Positions 1 through 6,502 are shown, counted from the first letter of the stretch. The stretch is DNA of 7,145 bases from Cyanobacteria bacterium UBA8156 (GCA_003456125.1 DMPD01000166.1:1-7145); one strand, 5' to 3'. Notes: generated by a model not told the origin, from the sequence alone. Numbers and translations are program-made.

Positions 1-14
1 ATCAAGCAGGCGAC

Positions 15-23
15 TGCTATAAT
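15..23 (+). promoter_or_regulatory. Extended -10 promoter element
   Basis: TGCTATAAT contains a perfect -10 hexamer (18-23) preceded by a TG dinucleotide, the extended -10 pattern used by sigma-70-type polymerases. A -35 box would lie at or just beyond the left edge and cannot be judged. Transcription would begin near base 30. No credible start codon with a ribosome binding site follows soon after, so this would drive either a small RNA or a long leader to the gene at 452. Confidence 0.5.
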
Positions 24-29
24 TAAAAT

Positions 30-337
30 GACTATACCGCGGGTTTGACCAAAGAAAACCTACGTCGGTATAGGGTTCTGCCCCCACTCCAGTCTTCTCG
101 CGAGATGGGAGAAGGCACCGCAACCTTTCACCCTCCTCCCCCGGAGCAGCGCCCCAAGCCAACCTTTGGTGAAGCTGGTGTGAATGAAGATGCAAACACC
201 TGCAATACACCAAAAAAGTCAAGTATCATCCCATGGTTTGCAACCATTGTCAATAAGCACTTGGGCAAATTTGGGTGGGGACTATCGGCACAATTCCGAG
301 ATTTTCCGGCACACTTTTAGAATGTGCCGTGTTTTTT
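30..337 (+). ncRNA. Candidate small RNA or long leader, about 308 nt
   Basis: This stretch lies between a strong -10 element (18-23) and an intrinsic-type terminator (307-337) and has no convincing reading frame. It is rich in short complementary segments: CTATACCG (32-39) with CGGTATAG (66-73); CTTCTC (94-99) with GAGAAG (110-115); GGTGT (177-181) with ACACC at 196-200 or 207-211; ATGGTT (233-238) with AACCAT (242-247). A pyrimidine-rich tract at 126-142 contains CCTCCT, complementary to a Shine-Dalgarno core. I compared it from memory with tmRNA, RNase P RNA and cobalamin and glutamine riboswitches and saw no match. It could instead be the untranslated end of a gene left of the window or a leader of the gene at 452. 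Confidence 0.33.
307..337 (+). terminator. Intrinsic terminator before the first small gene
   Basis: CGGCACA (307-313) pairs perfectly with TGTGCCG (323-329) around a 9-nt loop, and a run of six T (332-337) follows two bases after the stem. This is the normal shape of a Rho-independent terminator. It would end the transcript starting near base 30 and isolate the gene at 452 from it. A second CGGCACA copy at 286-292 could compete for the same partner. Confidence 0.6.
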
Positions 338-356
338 GGGAAAAAGTAGTTTTTCT

Positions 357-410
357 GTTGTTAGGATTAGGGGAGAATCGCCCCGAAAGCATACAGCTCT
401 GAAGGGCGAT
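357..410 (+). promoter_or_regulatory. Possible promoter and leader hairpin of the 143-aa gene
   Basis: The 11-mer GTTGTTAGGAT (357-367) recurs exactly at 5950-5960 ahead of the FHA gene, and its TAGGAT could serve as a -10 element (362-367). No convincing -35 box is seen. In the leader that follows, ATCGCCC (377-383) can pair with GGGCGAT (404-410), a 7-bp stem ending about 30 nt before the ribosome binding site. Both assignments rest on inspection only. Confidence 0.27.
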
Positions 411-451
411 CCTTGTCCTTCCGTATTCCATTCAAAAAACAGGAGAACACT

Positions 452-883
452 ATGCGCAAATGGCTCGCGATCGCCACCGCCATGGTCAGCGGAGCGGTAG
501 CAACGGCACCGGTAGCCGCACAAAATGCCTCATTTAGCGGTTCGGCAACGGTGATCAATCCCAGTTTCTTTACCTCCACGGTTTCGGCCGAGCGGGTTGC
601 TCCCCGGGGCACCGACTTTGTGGCTGCCACCAATTTCGTCGTTACCCCGACCTACGGCAACGTACCCGGTACTGGCATTTTTACCACCAGCACCAAATCC
701 GTGAATGTGTTGCAGTTGGGCGCTGCCGGGGCTTTGACCACAGGCCCGTTGACCCCGCCGGCCACCTTTACGGCCGCAGCGGCAGCGGCCCTGAACACGG
801 CTGCTAGCGGTCCTTTGACAGGTGACATCGAAGCGATTACCGCCATCATTCGGGCCGGTGCCGGTGTAGACGGTTTGGAATAG
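452..883 (+). CDS. Small exported protein, paralogue of the next gene (143 aa)
   Basis: I do not recognise a named family. The ATG at 452 is chosen because AGGAG (441-445) lies 6 nt upstream and the protein then begins with a classic signal peptide: basic start (MRK), hydrophobic Ala/Val-rich core, and cleavage probably after VAA (residue 23), leaving a mature start of QNASFSG. The mature protein is about 120 residues, with no cysteine and few charges, rich in Ala, Thr, Val and Gly. An alanine run lies near residues 107-113. The last 20 residues (124-143), containing AIIRAGAG and ending DGLE, match the end of the following gene's product almost residue for residue. It is most likely periplasmic, outer-membrane associated or extracellular. 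It lies upstream of a terminator (1013-1068), so it may be made from its own transcript in amounts different from its neighbours. The function is unknown; a structural or surface role is only a guess. Confidence 0.85.
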   Translation: MRKWLAIATAMVSGAVATAPVAAQNASFSGSATVINPSFFTSTVSAERVAPRGTDFVAATNFVVTPTYGNVPGTGIFTTSTKSVNVLQLGAAGALTTGPLTPPATFTAAAAAALNTAASGPLTGDIEAITAIIRAGAGVDGLE

Positions 884-962
884 TTCACAGCGACCGGGGT
901 GATCCTTGGCAATCCTGCGGGAAAAATGTCCAGGGTCGAGACCGGAAAGCCAGGGTGTGAAC
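883..962 (+). other. Inverted repeat closing a possible structured 3' UTR
   Basis: GTTCACA (883-889), which begins at the last base of the stop codon, is complementary to TGTGAAC (956-962) and would close a domain of about 80 nt. Inside it are further G/C-rich segments such as GACCGG at 892-897 and again at 940-945. The stretch from 884 to the next terminator has no reading frame with a ribosome binding site. No known riboswitch consensus is recognised. Confidence 0.3.
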
Positions 963-1012
963 AGCCGAAGTTACAGGCAAAGCTATAGGCAAGGTCAATC
1001 GGGGTTGGTGAG

Positions 1013-1068
1013 ATACCCCCAATGCACCCGGAGAGTTGTGGTGTGGGTGTCCTCTGGGGGATTTTTTT
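1013..1068 (+). terminator. Intrinsic terminator between the two small genes
   Basis: CCCCC (1016-1020) pairs with GGGGG (1056-1060), and inside an internal loop CACCC (1025-1029) pairs with GGGTG (1045-1049). A single A and seven T (1062-1068) follow at once. This is a strong Rho-independent terminator arrangement. It also argues against extending the next gene upstream in frame to a TTG at 1036, because that would place coding sequence inside the terminator. Confidence 0.65.
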
Positions 1069-1104
1069 GCGATTAGAGATGGGGTGGCAGGTGTCCTGAG
1101 CAGG

Positions 1105-1141
1105 GGACGGCCGGAAAACGGAAGGAAAACCGTATCCGTCC
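1105..1141 (+). promoter_or_regulatory. Nested hairpin in the leader of the 138-aa gene
   Basis: GGACGG (1105-1110) pairs with CCGTCC (1136-1141), and inside it ACGG (1118-1121) pairs with CCGT (1130-1133), giving a two-part stem ending 35 nt before the ATG. It lies in the 108-nt space between the upstream terminator and the gene, where a promoter must also sit, although I could not pick one with confidence. It might affect messenger stability or translation. Confidence 0.35.
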
Positions 1142-1176
1142 GCCGAATTTCACTTCAAGCTACAGAGAGAGACACT

Positions 1177-1593
1177 ATGCATACCAATCTCAAAGGAATT
1201 TGGCGGCGATCGCCCGTATTGTTGGCAGCATTCGGCTTGTGCAGTTCTCTAGCCGGAGGCGCCGTCGCTCAGAACGCCTCTTTCTCGGCGACTTCGACAC
1301 TGATTACTGGGGGTGCCACCTCCACCGCCGCGGCCAGCGTGACCTTGCCGCCCAACATGTTTTTTGATGGGATACAGAGCTACAACACCGTTTACGGCAC
1401 CGCGGGTGCCAATCAAGTCATTACCGGTTTGCAGTTGAATCCTGGCACCGCCACCGTGGTGCCGCCCAATGCCACCTTCAGTCGTTCGGCGGCTCAGGCG
1501 CTGCGGAATGCCACCACCGGGGGGTTTACGGGAGATTTGGAAGCGGTGAGTGCCATCATTCGGGCAGGGGCTGGGAGCGACGGTTTGGATTAG
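1177..1593 (+). CDS. Small exported protein, paralogue of the previous gene (138 aa)
   Basis: This is the second member of an unrecognised two-gene family. ATG 1177 is preferred: it is preceded by a purine-rich but weak site (GAGAGAGA, 1165-1172) and gives a signal peptide with a basic start, a hydrophobic core (residues 13-30) and cleavage after AVA (residue 31). The mature protein again starts QNASFS. It is about 107 residues, rich in Ala, Thr, Gly, Asn and Val. The middle diverges from its sister, but PP-ATF and then the final 20 residues (119-138, with AIIRAGAG and ending DGLD) are conserved. At the DNA level the 14-mer GCCATCATTCGGGC occurs in both genes (842-855 and 1552-1565) although flanking codons differ, which fits an old duplication. 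Its stop lies 40 nt before the next gene with no terminator between, so the two are probably co-transcribed. The single cysteine (residue 22) lies within the signal peptide and is not in a good lipobox. Confidence 0.82.
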   Translation: MHTNLKGIWRRSPVLLAAFGLCSSLAGGAVAQNASFSATSTLITGGATSTAAASVTLPPNMFFDGIQSYNTVYGTAGANQVITGLQLNPGTATVVPPNATFSRSAAQALRNATTGGFTGDLEAVSAIIRAGAGSDGLD

Positions 1594-1633
1594 CCGGGTG
1601 AGGCAACGTTTCCAGGGGAGGAGAAGAGAAGCA

Positions 1634-4177
1634 ATGGATTGGCAGCGTAGAACCGCAGTGGTGGTGATGGCCACCGCCGTTTTGGGTTGGGCAAACGCAA
1701 CGCTGGGGCAAGGTTTAGCCCAGCGGGTGCCCGTAGACCCCGGTCGCATCCCGGAGCAGATTTTGCGGGAAACAACACCGGTAACCCCTCCCACCGAACC
1801 CGAGGGCAACGCGAGTCAGCGGGCTTTGGCCAACACGGCACGGCGCTACCCATGGATTGTGAACCCGGGCGATCGCCTCACATTCTCTCCCAGCGAATTT
1901 AATCCGGAGCAAGGCGAGAACTACATCAATCTAGACCTCCGGTTTGCCCGCCAAAATCCGAACTTCATGAAATTCACCTACGGGCAGTTTCCGGGGGACG
2001 CGCAATTGTATTGGGTATTGCCTGGCAACCGGGTGGTCATCGAAACCCAGGGCTGGCAGGGGGGCATCGTTCACCGGGGGGAAGGTCAAGGCATCACGGT
2101 GCAGCGGCGCATCGAGCAGCGGCGCGCCCTCACCGGTGTGCAAACGGTCACCACCCTGCCCGAAAATTTTGCCGAATTGGCTGGCGAGGGGCTTTCGGTG
2201 AACGCCATGGCCGCCCGCATTGAGAACCCGCCCGGAATTCCGGCCCCGGCGATCGCCCTACCGGCTCGACCCAGCGCCACGCCGGTCACCCCGGCTGTGG
2301 GCAACACCAACAGCCCTACCGGCGGCGTGGTTAATTTCGACCAGGTAGCGGCAACCAACGTGCCGCAAGTATTGCAGGGGTTTCCCACCAACAACTTGCA
2401 AGGATTGTTCGAGGGAGTACCTTTGCAGCCGGGACAGAGGGTATCGGAAGCGGCTTTGGCAGCCTACGGCTTGACCTGGGGGCAACCGCTGCCGGAAATC
2501 ACGCCCCTCTCGGAGTTCACCTCCTTGCCGGGGGTGAAAATTCTGCAACCCGAGGGGTTTGAGAACCAAGATTTTCTCAAGTTGCTCACCGATCCGACTC
2601 TGAGTTCCCTGACCAAACAGCGCCACTACTTAAATTCTTTGTTTTGGTCGGCTTTCGAGGCCCGCGCACCGGAAATCACCGACGACATTGCCGCCGTATC
2701 CAGTGTGTGGCAGCGGGTGTATGTGAGCCGTCCCCTCAATCAAACGTTGTTGGTGTACGGCGCCGATGCGCCAACCGCCGAATACACCAACCGTTTGGTG
2801 AATATCGGTCTTTCGGCCATGGTCAACCTTGAAGCCGGACAGGTGGACGGCTCCCAAAGCGTGAACACCCTTTTGGGGATGCTACTGGGAGGGGTCTTTT
2901 TGGCAGTGCAACCGGAGCCCTTGCGCACAGGCGTGCAGGAAGCGCGATCGCAGCAGGAAACCGGGGCGGCTTTTGCCCCCCTCACCACCCAAGTCTCCCC
3001 CGACGCCCGACGGGCCATCAACCAACGTCTGAACGACAGTTTGTTTTACAGCAACCTGGTCAGCGGTTTGGAGCAGGTTTCGGGGCGGTTGGCGTTTTCC
3101 CAGAGTTTGGCACCCAATCACTCCAGTTTGTTTCAGATTCGCACCGGACTGCACCGTCGAGTGTTGAGCCTGAGCCAACGCGACATTCCCGAACCCACCC
3201 CCGGCCCCACCGAAATTGCCGAGGCTCGCACTGCCATTGATAAGTTTCCCCTGACTTTTTTGGGTGCTACCGTACCGGCTAATTTTCCAGAACGCTTGCC
3301 CGAGAACCAGTCCGAGGCAGCCCAGGTGGTGGTCACTACCCCAGACGGCCGCGAATTTGTGCAGGAAATGAGCAGCCTGACCACCGTGCCGGTGGGCATC
3401 CAACGCTCCATTTTGGCCTTCGACCGGATTGAATTGCGGCGGGTCGATCGCCAGACGGCGAGCTTGGCGGATTTTCGGGGATATGCTTCATTGCCCAGCC
3501 TAGAAGCCGCTTGGAACGGCTCCAGCAACGGCTTTCAGTACGGGGTGAATTCTGGGCTGTGGTTCAACACGGCGCCTCAAGGCGCGGGGCCGGTCACCGC
3601 CAACACGCAAGGCATGATGGAACCCGGTTTGGGTTTTTTTGCCAACGCCTTGGTGAATTGGCAAAACGTGCAGGTAGACCGCGAGGGCGATCGCATCACG
3701 GCCGTCACGACCAATGTGCCCATTTTGCGCCTGGTTTGGAACAGCGCCGCCACCGCCGACAACAACAATTTGGTCTCCTTGGCCCACACCTTTCGGCGCC
3801 AGGTGCAGGGCTGGGAATGGGCCCTCACCCCCGGAGCGGCTCTGGTCTTCGATGCGTTGGCATCCCGGGGCATTGCCTTTTTGCAGGGCAATTTGGCCAC
3901 TTTGGACGGTCTGGAAGTCAACGGCAGCATTGAGTCCGATCGCGAGGTGTTTTGGCGTTTGGAGGGCACCCAACGCCTCAGTCCGGAGTGGGCAGTGGGG
4001 GGCTATGTGCAAAATTTCCGGGATGTTGTGCAAGGTGTGGATACCCGCACGGTAGGGAGCGGCTATGGGTTGACGGTGCGCTACACCTTGCCCCAAAGCC
4101 GGATCGGTTTGGAATCCCAGGTGGGCATCGCCGAAGATAGTGTCGAAGCCCGCTTTCGCGGTTCCCTGCGGTTTTGA
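1634..4177 (+). CDS. Large envelope protein, probable outer-membrane beta-barrel (847 aa)
   Basis: I cannot name the family. ATG 1634 follows a GGGGAGGAG purine tract (1615-1623) and gives a signal peptide (RR at residues 5-6, hydrophobic core 8-19, cleavage probably near ANA, residue 22). Apparent regions: a beta-looking N-terminal domain (about 60-190) rich in aromatic and Asn/Gly residues; a Pro/Ala/Asn/Thr linker (about 196-230); a central part (about 235-500) with likely helices, including a hydrophobic stretch near 413-425; a second Pro-rich spacer near 520-530; and from about 615 to the end alternating polar and hydrophobic strands with Trp/Tyr/Phe at strand ends, finishing FRGSLRF. 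A terminal Phe after an amphipathic strand is the usual sorting signal of outer-membrane barrels. It lacks SLH-domain features of cyanobacterial porins, and I see no usher, TonB-receptor plug or POTRA signature. It sits in a probable operon with the 138-aa exported protein. The barrel assignment is inference; the export signal and complete frame are direct. Confidence 0.8.
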   Translation: MDWQRRTAVVVMATAVLGWANATLGQGLAQRVPVDPGRIPEQILRETTPVTPPTEPEGNASQRALANTARRYPWIVNPGDRLTFSPSEFNPEQGENYINLDLRFARQNPNFMKFTYGQFPGDAQLYWVLPGNRVVIETQGWQGGIVHRGEGQGITVQRRIEQRRALTGVQTVTTLPENFAELAGEGLSVNAMAARIENPPGIPAPAIALPARPSATPVTPAVGNTNSPTGGVVNFDQVAATNVPQVLQGFPTNNLQGLFEGVPLQPGQRVSEAALAAYGLTWGQPLPEITPLSEFTSLPGVKILQPEGFENQDFLKLLTDPTLSSLTKQRHYLNSLFWSAFEARAPEITDDIAAVSSVWQRVYVSRPLNQTLLVYGADAPTAEYTNRLVNIGLSAMVNLEAGQVDGSQSVNTLLGMLLGGVFLAVQPEPLRTGVQEARSQQETGAAFAPLTTQVSPDARRAINQRLNDSLFYSNLVSGLEQVSGRLAFSQSLAPNHSSLFQIRTGLHRRVLSLSQRDIPEPTPGPTEIAEARTAIDKFPLTFLGATVPANFPERLPENQSEAAQVVVTTPDGREFVQEMSSLTTVPVGIQRSILAFDRIELRRVDRQTASLADFRGYASLPSLEAAWNGSSNGFQYGVNSGLWFNTAPQGAGPVTANTQGMMEPGLGFFANALVNWQNVQVDREGDRITAVTTNVPILRLVWNSAATADNNNLVSLAHTFRRQVQGWEWALTPGAALVFDALASRGIAFLQGNLATLDGLEVNGSIESDREVFWRLEGTQRLSPEWAVGGYVQNFRDVVQGVDTRTVGSGYGLTVRYTLPQSRIGLESQVGIAEDSVEARFRGSLRF

Positions 4178-4183
4178 CCGGAA

Positions 4184-5932
4184 TTACATTTTCTCCAGTA
4201 CCGAAATTCCCAGCAACTGCAAACCCTGGCGCAACACCTTGGCGGTGAGATCGCACAGACTCAACCGAGAAGCGCGTTCCGGTTCAGGAGCCGCCAACAC
4301 CGGCAGGCGATCGTAAAACTGGTTGAACTTCTGGCTCAGTTCAAACAGGTATTGGCACAGCCGATTGGGGTACAAATCGGTGGCGACGGCCATCAACACC
4401 TCCGGCAACTGCACCAAGTGTTTGCCTAAAGCGATCTCTGTTTCGTCGGTGAGGGTCAAGGGACGATCGACTCCTTGGTCAAAGTCCACATTCCCTTTGC
4501 GGCCGATGCCCTGAACCCGGACATAGGCATACAGCAGATAGGGGGCCGTATTCCCCTGCAACGACAGCATCTTGTCATAGCTAAACACGTAGTTGCTGGT
4601 GCGGTTTTGCGAGAGGTCGGCGTATTTGACGGCACCCATGGCAATGGTGCGCACCACCTCCGCCGGCACCGGTTGCCCCGGATTGCGGCTTTGCCAGTCG
4701 GCCGCGGCCCGGGCGATCGCCTCATCCAGCAGACTTTGCAGGGATACCGTATCCCCCGAACGGGTACGAAACTTCTTGCCGTCTTCCCCCAACACCAAAC
4801 CAAAGGGCACGTGCACCGCCTCGACGGTGGGGGGCAACCATCCGGCCCGCTGCGCCACCTGAAACACCGCGGCAAAATGATCCGCTTGGCCAGCATCGGT
4901 CACATAGATCAGACGTTGGGCTTGATCCTGGGTCACCCGATACCGCACCGCCGCCAAGTCGGTGGTGGCATAATTGTAGCCGCCGTCCGACTTTTGCACA
5001 ATCAACGGCAACGGCTGCCCCTCTTTGTTCCGAAAACCTTCCAAAAAGACACATTGAGCCCCTTGGTCTTCCTGCAGCAACCCCAGGGCCGCCAAATCCT
5101 GCACCACATCCCCAAGGTAAGGATTGTAGAAAGATTCCCCCCGTTCGGTGAGGTGTACCCCCAACCGGTCGTAAATTTGCTGAAATTCGCGGCGGGATTG
5201 TTCGCACAGCAATTGCCAGGCCTGGCGGGCTCTGGGTTCCCCACTCTGCAAATCCACGACCGCCAACCGGGAAGCCTCTCGAAAAGCCCCATCCTCGTCA
5301 AAGCGGGCTTTGGCGGCCCGGTACAACGCCACCAAATCCCCCAAAGCCAAAGCATCGGCCGTCGCCAGGGCCGCCGGATGGGCGGTTTTGAGGTGGGTAA
5401 TCAACATCCCAAATTGGGTGCCCCAGTCCCCCACATGGTTCAGCCGCAGGACATCGTGGCCCCAAAAGGACAGCACCCGGGCCAAACAATCCCCCAAAAT
5501 GGTCGATCGCAGATGCCCCACGTGCATTTCTTTGGCAATGTTGGGGCTGGAGAAATCCAGGATGATTTTCTGGGGATGGGTCACCGGGGGAATCCCCAGG
5601 CGATCGCCCCGTTGCATGGTTTGCAGGCGTTGGGCCAAAAATTCCGACTTGAGGCGAAAATTGAGAAAGCCGGGGCCGTCGATGGTGGGAGGCTCGCAAA
5701 AATCCGTGACCTCAAGGGCCGCCACCAGCGCCGTTGCGACATCGCGGGGTTTTTGGCCCAGGGCTTTGGCTAGGGTCAGGGGCCCGTTGCACTGGTAATC
5801 GCCAAAGCGGGTATCCTTCGCCGGGGTGACGGTTTGCCCCAAACCTTGACCAACGTCCCCAAAGGCTTTTTCGCCAGCGGCTTGGAGTCGGGATGTTAAT
5901 TCTTGTAACAGGGATGGGGCGATTGCGGTCAT
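4184..5932 (-). CDS. argS: Arginyl-tRNA synthetase (582 aa, complete)
   Basis: This class I synthetase charges tRNA-Arg with arginine in the cytoplasm using ATP. The N-terminal additional domain shows [14 protein letters not shown] (43-56). The catalytic core has [17 protein letters not shown] (128-144), in which HVGH is the HIGH motif, followed by [11 protein letters not shown] (166-176). The usual KMSKS is replaced by GKKFRTRSG (385-393), as is normal for many ArgS enzymes. The C-terminal anticodon-binding domain includes [20 protein letters not shown] (447-466), and the protein ends GISVLEKM, like other full-length bacterial ArgS. At 582 residues it is within a few residues of the E. coli length. 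The ATG complement at 5930-5932 is the natural family start; only a weak purine stretch (AAAAAGAA) precedes it, which is common in cyanobacteria. It converges on the 847-aa gene with 6 nt between stops and diverges from the FHA gene over 59 nt. Confidence 0.97.
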   Translation of the reverse strand: MTAIAPSLLQELTSRLQAAGEKAFGDVGQGLGQTVTPAKDTRFGDYQCNGPLTLAKALGQKPRDVATALVAALEVTDFCEPPTIDGPGFLNFRLKSEFLAQRLQTMQRGDRLGIPPVTHPQKIILDFSSPNIAKEMHVGHLRSTILGDCLARVLSFWGHDVLRLNHVGDWGTQFGMLITHLKTAHPAALATADALALGDLVALYRAAKARFDEDGAFREASRLAVVDLQSGEPRARQAWQLLCEQSRREFQQIYDRLGVHLTERGESFYNPYLGDVVQDLAALGLLQEDQGAQCVFLEGFRNKEGQPLPLIVQKSDGGYNYATTDLAAVRYRVTQDQAQRLIYVTDAGQADHFAAVFQVAQRAGWLPPTVEAVHVPFGLVLGEDGKKFRTRSGDTVSLQSLLDEAIARAAADWQSRNPGQPVPAEVVRTIAMGAVKYADLSQNRTSNYVFSYDKMLSLQGNTAPYLLYAYVRVQGIGRKGNVDFDQGVDRPLTLTDETEIALGKHLVQLPEVLMAVATDLYPNRLCQYLFELSQKFNQFYDRLPVLAAPEPERASRLSLCDLTAKVLRQGLQLLGISVLEKM

Positions 5933-5950
5933 TTCTTTTTGCGCCGAGAG

Positions 5951-5966
5951 TTGTTAGGATAACCTA
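5951..5966. promoter_or_regulatory. Divergent argS/FHA promoter region with palindrome
   Basis: The 59-nt gap between the two divergent starts must hold signals for both. It contains TAGG-ATAA-CCTA (5955-5966), a palindrome with a 4-nt centre. TAGGAT (5955-5960) could be a -10 box for the FHA gene, placing its start of transcription about 25 nt before the GTG, and the mirror copy could serve argS. The 11-mer GTTGTTAGGAT (5950-5960) is also present at 357-367. No clear -35 boxes were found. Confidence 0.27.
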
Positions 5967-5991
5967 GCCGGTAAACGCCAACAAAGCCGCC

Positions 5992-6414
5992 GTGATCGTA
6001 CTGCATTTGCTCCACCCGATTGATGCTACCCCGGTACAAACTTGGCGGTTTGCTTCGGGCACCCTGATTCGCGTTGGGCGCTCCAGTACCAACGATGTGG
6101 TGTTGCTGAGTTCGGTGGTGTCCCGCCATCATTTGGAATTTTGTCGCGTGCCCACCCACTGGGAAGTGGTGAGTTTAGGGGCCAACGGCACCTACCTCGA
6201 TGGGCAACAGGTGGAGCGGGCCAAGGTGGTGGATGGTTCCGTCATTCGTCTGGCTTCAACGGGCCCCAAATTGCAAGTGCAAATGGATTTGGAAGAACGG
6301 CTGCCTATCGATCCCGAAGAGTTGGAGCGGCGGCGGCGGGAATCGGCCCAAGTTCGGGTGGAGGCGGAGCTGACCCCCCGCAAAGAACGCTCTACGTTGA
6401 TGACCCCTTCCTAA
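5992..6414 (+). CDS. FHA-domain protein (140 aa)
   Basis: This is a small cytoplasmic protein built around one forkhead-associated domain, a fold that binds phosphothreonine peptides and so links to Ser/Thr kinase signalling. The hallmark residues are all present: VGRSSTNDV (28-36), SRHH (44-47) with the Ser and Arg that contact phosphate, and NGTYLDG (65-71). The domain fills about residues 2-98. A charged tail follows with DPEELERRRRES (107-118) and a Thr-containing end, STLMTPS (134-140). There is no transmembrane segment or signal peptide. The start is GTG 5992, the only reasonable start that keeps the first beta strand (IVLHLL); no Shine-Dalgarno is evident, so the start is moderately sure. 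It is divergent from argS and 100 nt upstream of an ABC ATPase gene; nothing shows a functional link to either. The partner kinase is not in the window. Confidence 0.9.
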   Translation: MIVLHLLHPIDATPVQTWRFASGTLIRVGRSSTNDVVLLSSVVSRHHLEFCRVPTHWEVVSLGANGTYLDGQQVERAKVVDGSVIRLASTGPKLQVQMDLEERLPIDPEELERRRRESAQVRVEAELTPRKERSTLMTPS

Positions 6415-6444
6415 GTTTTCCTAATTTTTCATAATTATTTATCA

Positions 6445-6502
6445 TTGCTTGTCTGTAATTTCTGTAATTGCCAAGAACCAAGAACAGGCAACCCATTTTT
6501 TT
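6445..6502 (+). terminator. Possible weak terminator or attenuator before the ABC gene
   Basis: TTGCTTGT (6445-6452) can pair with ACAGGCAA (6484-6491), with one G-U pair, and seven T follow (6496-6502). The 31-nt loop makes it weaker than the terminators at 307 and 1013. It could end the FHA transcript. Because the T-run stops only 12 nt before the ABC start codon, and CATAAT (6430-6435) upstream could be a -10 box, it could instead act as an attenuator in the ABC leader. Confidence 0.35.
6452..6484 (+). repeat. Two short tandem repeats side by side (2 x 9 bp, 2 x 7 bp)
   Basis: TCTGTAATT is repeated exactly and without a gap (6452-6460, 6461-6469). One base later CCAAGAA is repeated exactly (6471-6477, 6478-6484). 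Both lie in the AT-rich 100-nt spacer between the FHA and ABC genes, inside the loop of the possible terminator. They may be replication-slippage products or paired regulator sites; the sequence does not decide. Confidence 0.6.

Noticed and set aside
45..320. 91-codon plus-strand frame starting at TTG in the left noncoding region
   Set aside because: It has no ribosome binding site, an unusual start, a composition unlike the neighbouring genes, and its stop falls inside the terminator loop.
900..1010. Possible cobalamin or glutamine riboswitch (segments such as GACCGGAAAGCCAGG)
   Set aside because: Only short scattered similarity is present; the conserved cores are not there, and a gene with a matching function does not follow.
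1036..1176. Upstream in-frame extension of the 138-aa protein
   Set aside because: It would run through the intrinsic terminator and place 47 non-hydrophobic residues before a normal signal peptide; ATG 1177 is the better start.
1249..1809. 186-codon minus-strand frame across the second small gene and the start of the large one
   Set aside because: It opposes two genes with signal peptides and purine-rich start regions, and its product shows only Gly/Arg/Thr-rich shadow composition.
3500..4096. 198-codon minus-strand frame opposite the barrel region
   Set aside because: It is a shadow frame with no start signal; the opposite frame carries a coherent beta-strand pattern ending in Phe.
1634..4177. 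Reading the large protein as a chaperone-usher pilus usher or a TonB-dependent receptor
   Set aside because: The barrel-like part is confined to roughly the last 230 residues, there is no plug or usher signature, and no periplasmic chaperone gene is nearby.
4475..5773. 432-codon plus-strand frame antisense to argS
   Set aside because: It is a reverse-strand shadow of a certain argS gene in GC-rich DNA. Its translation is His/Gln/Pro/Gly-rich without any domain and lacks a start signal.
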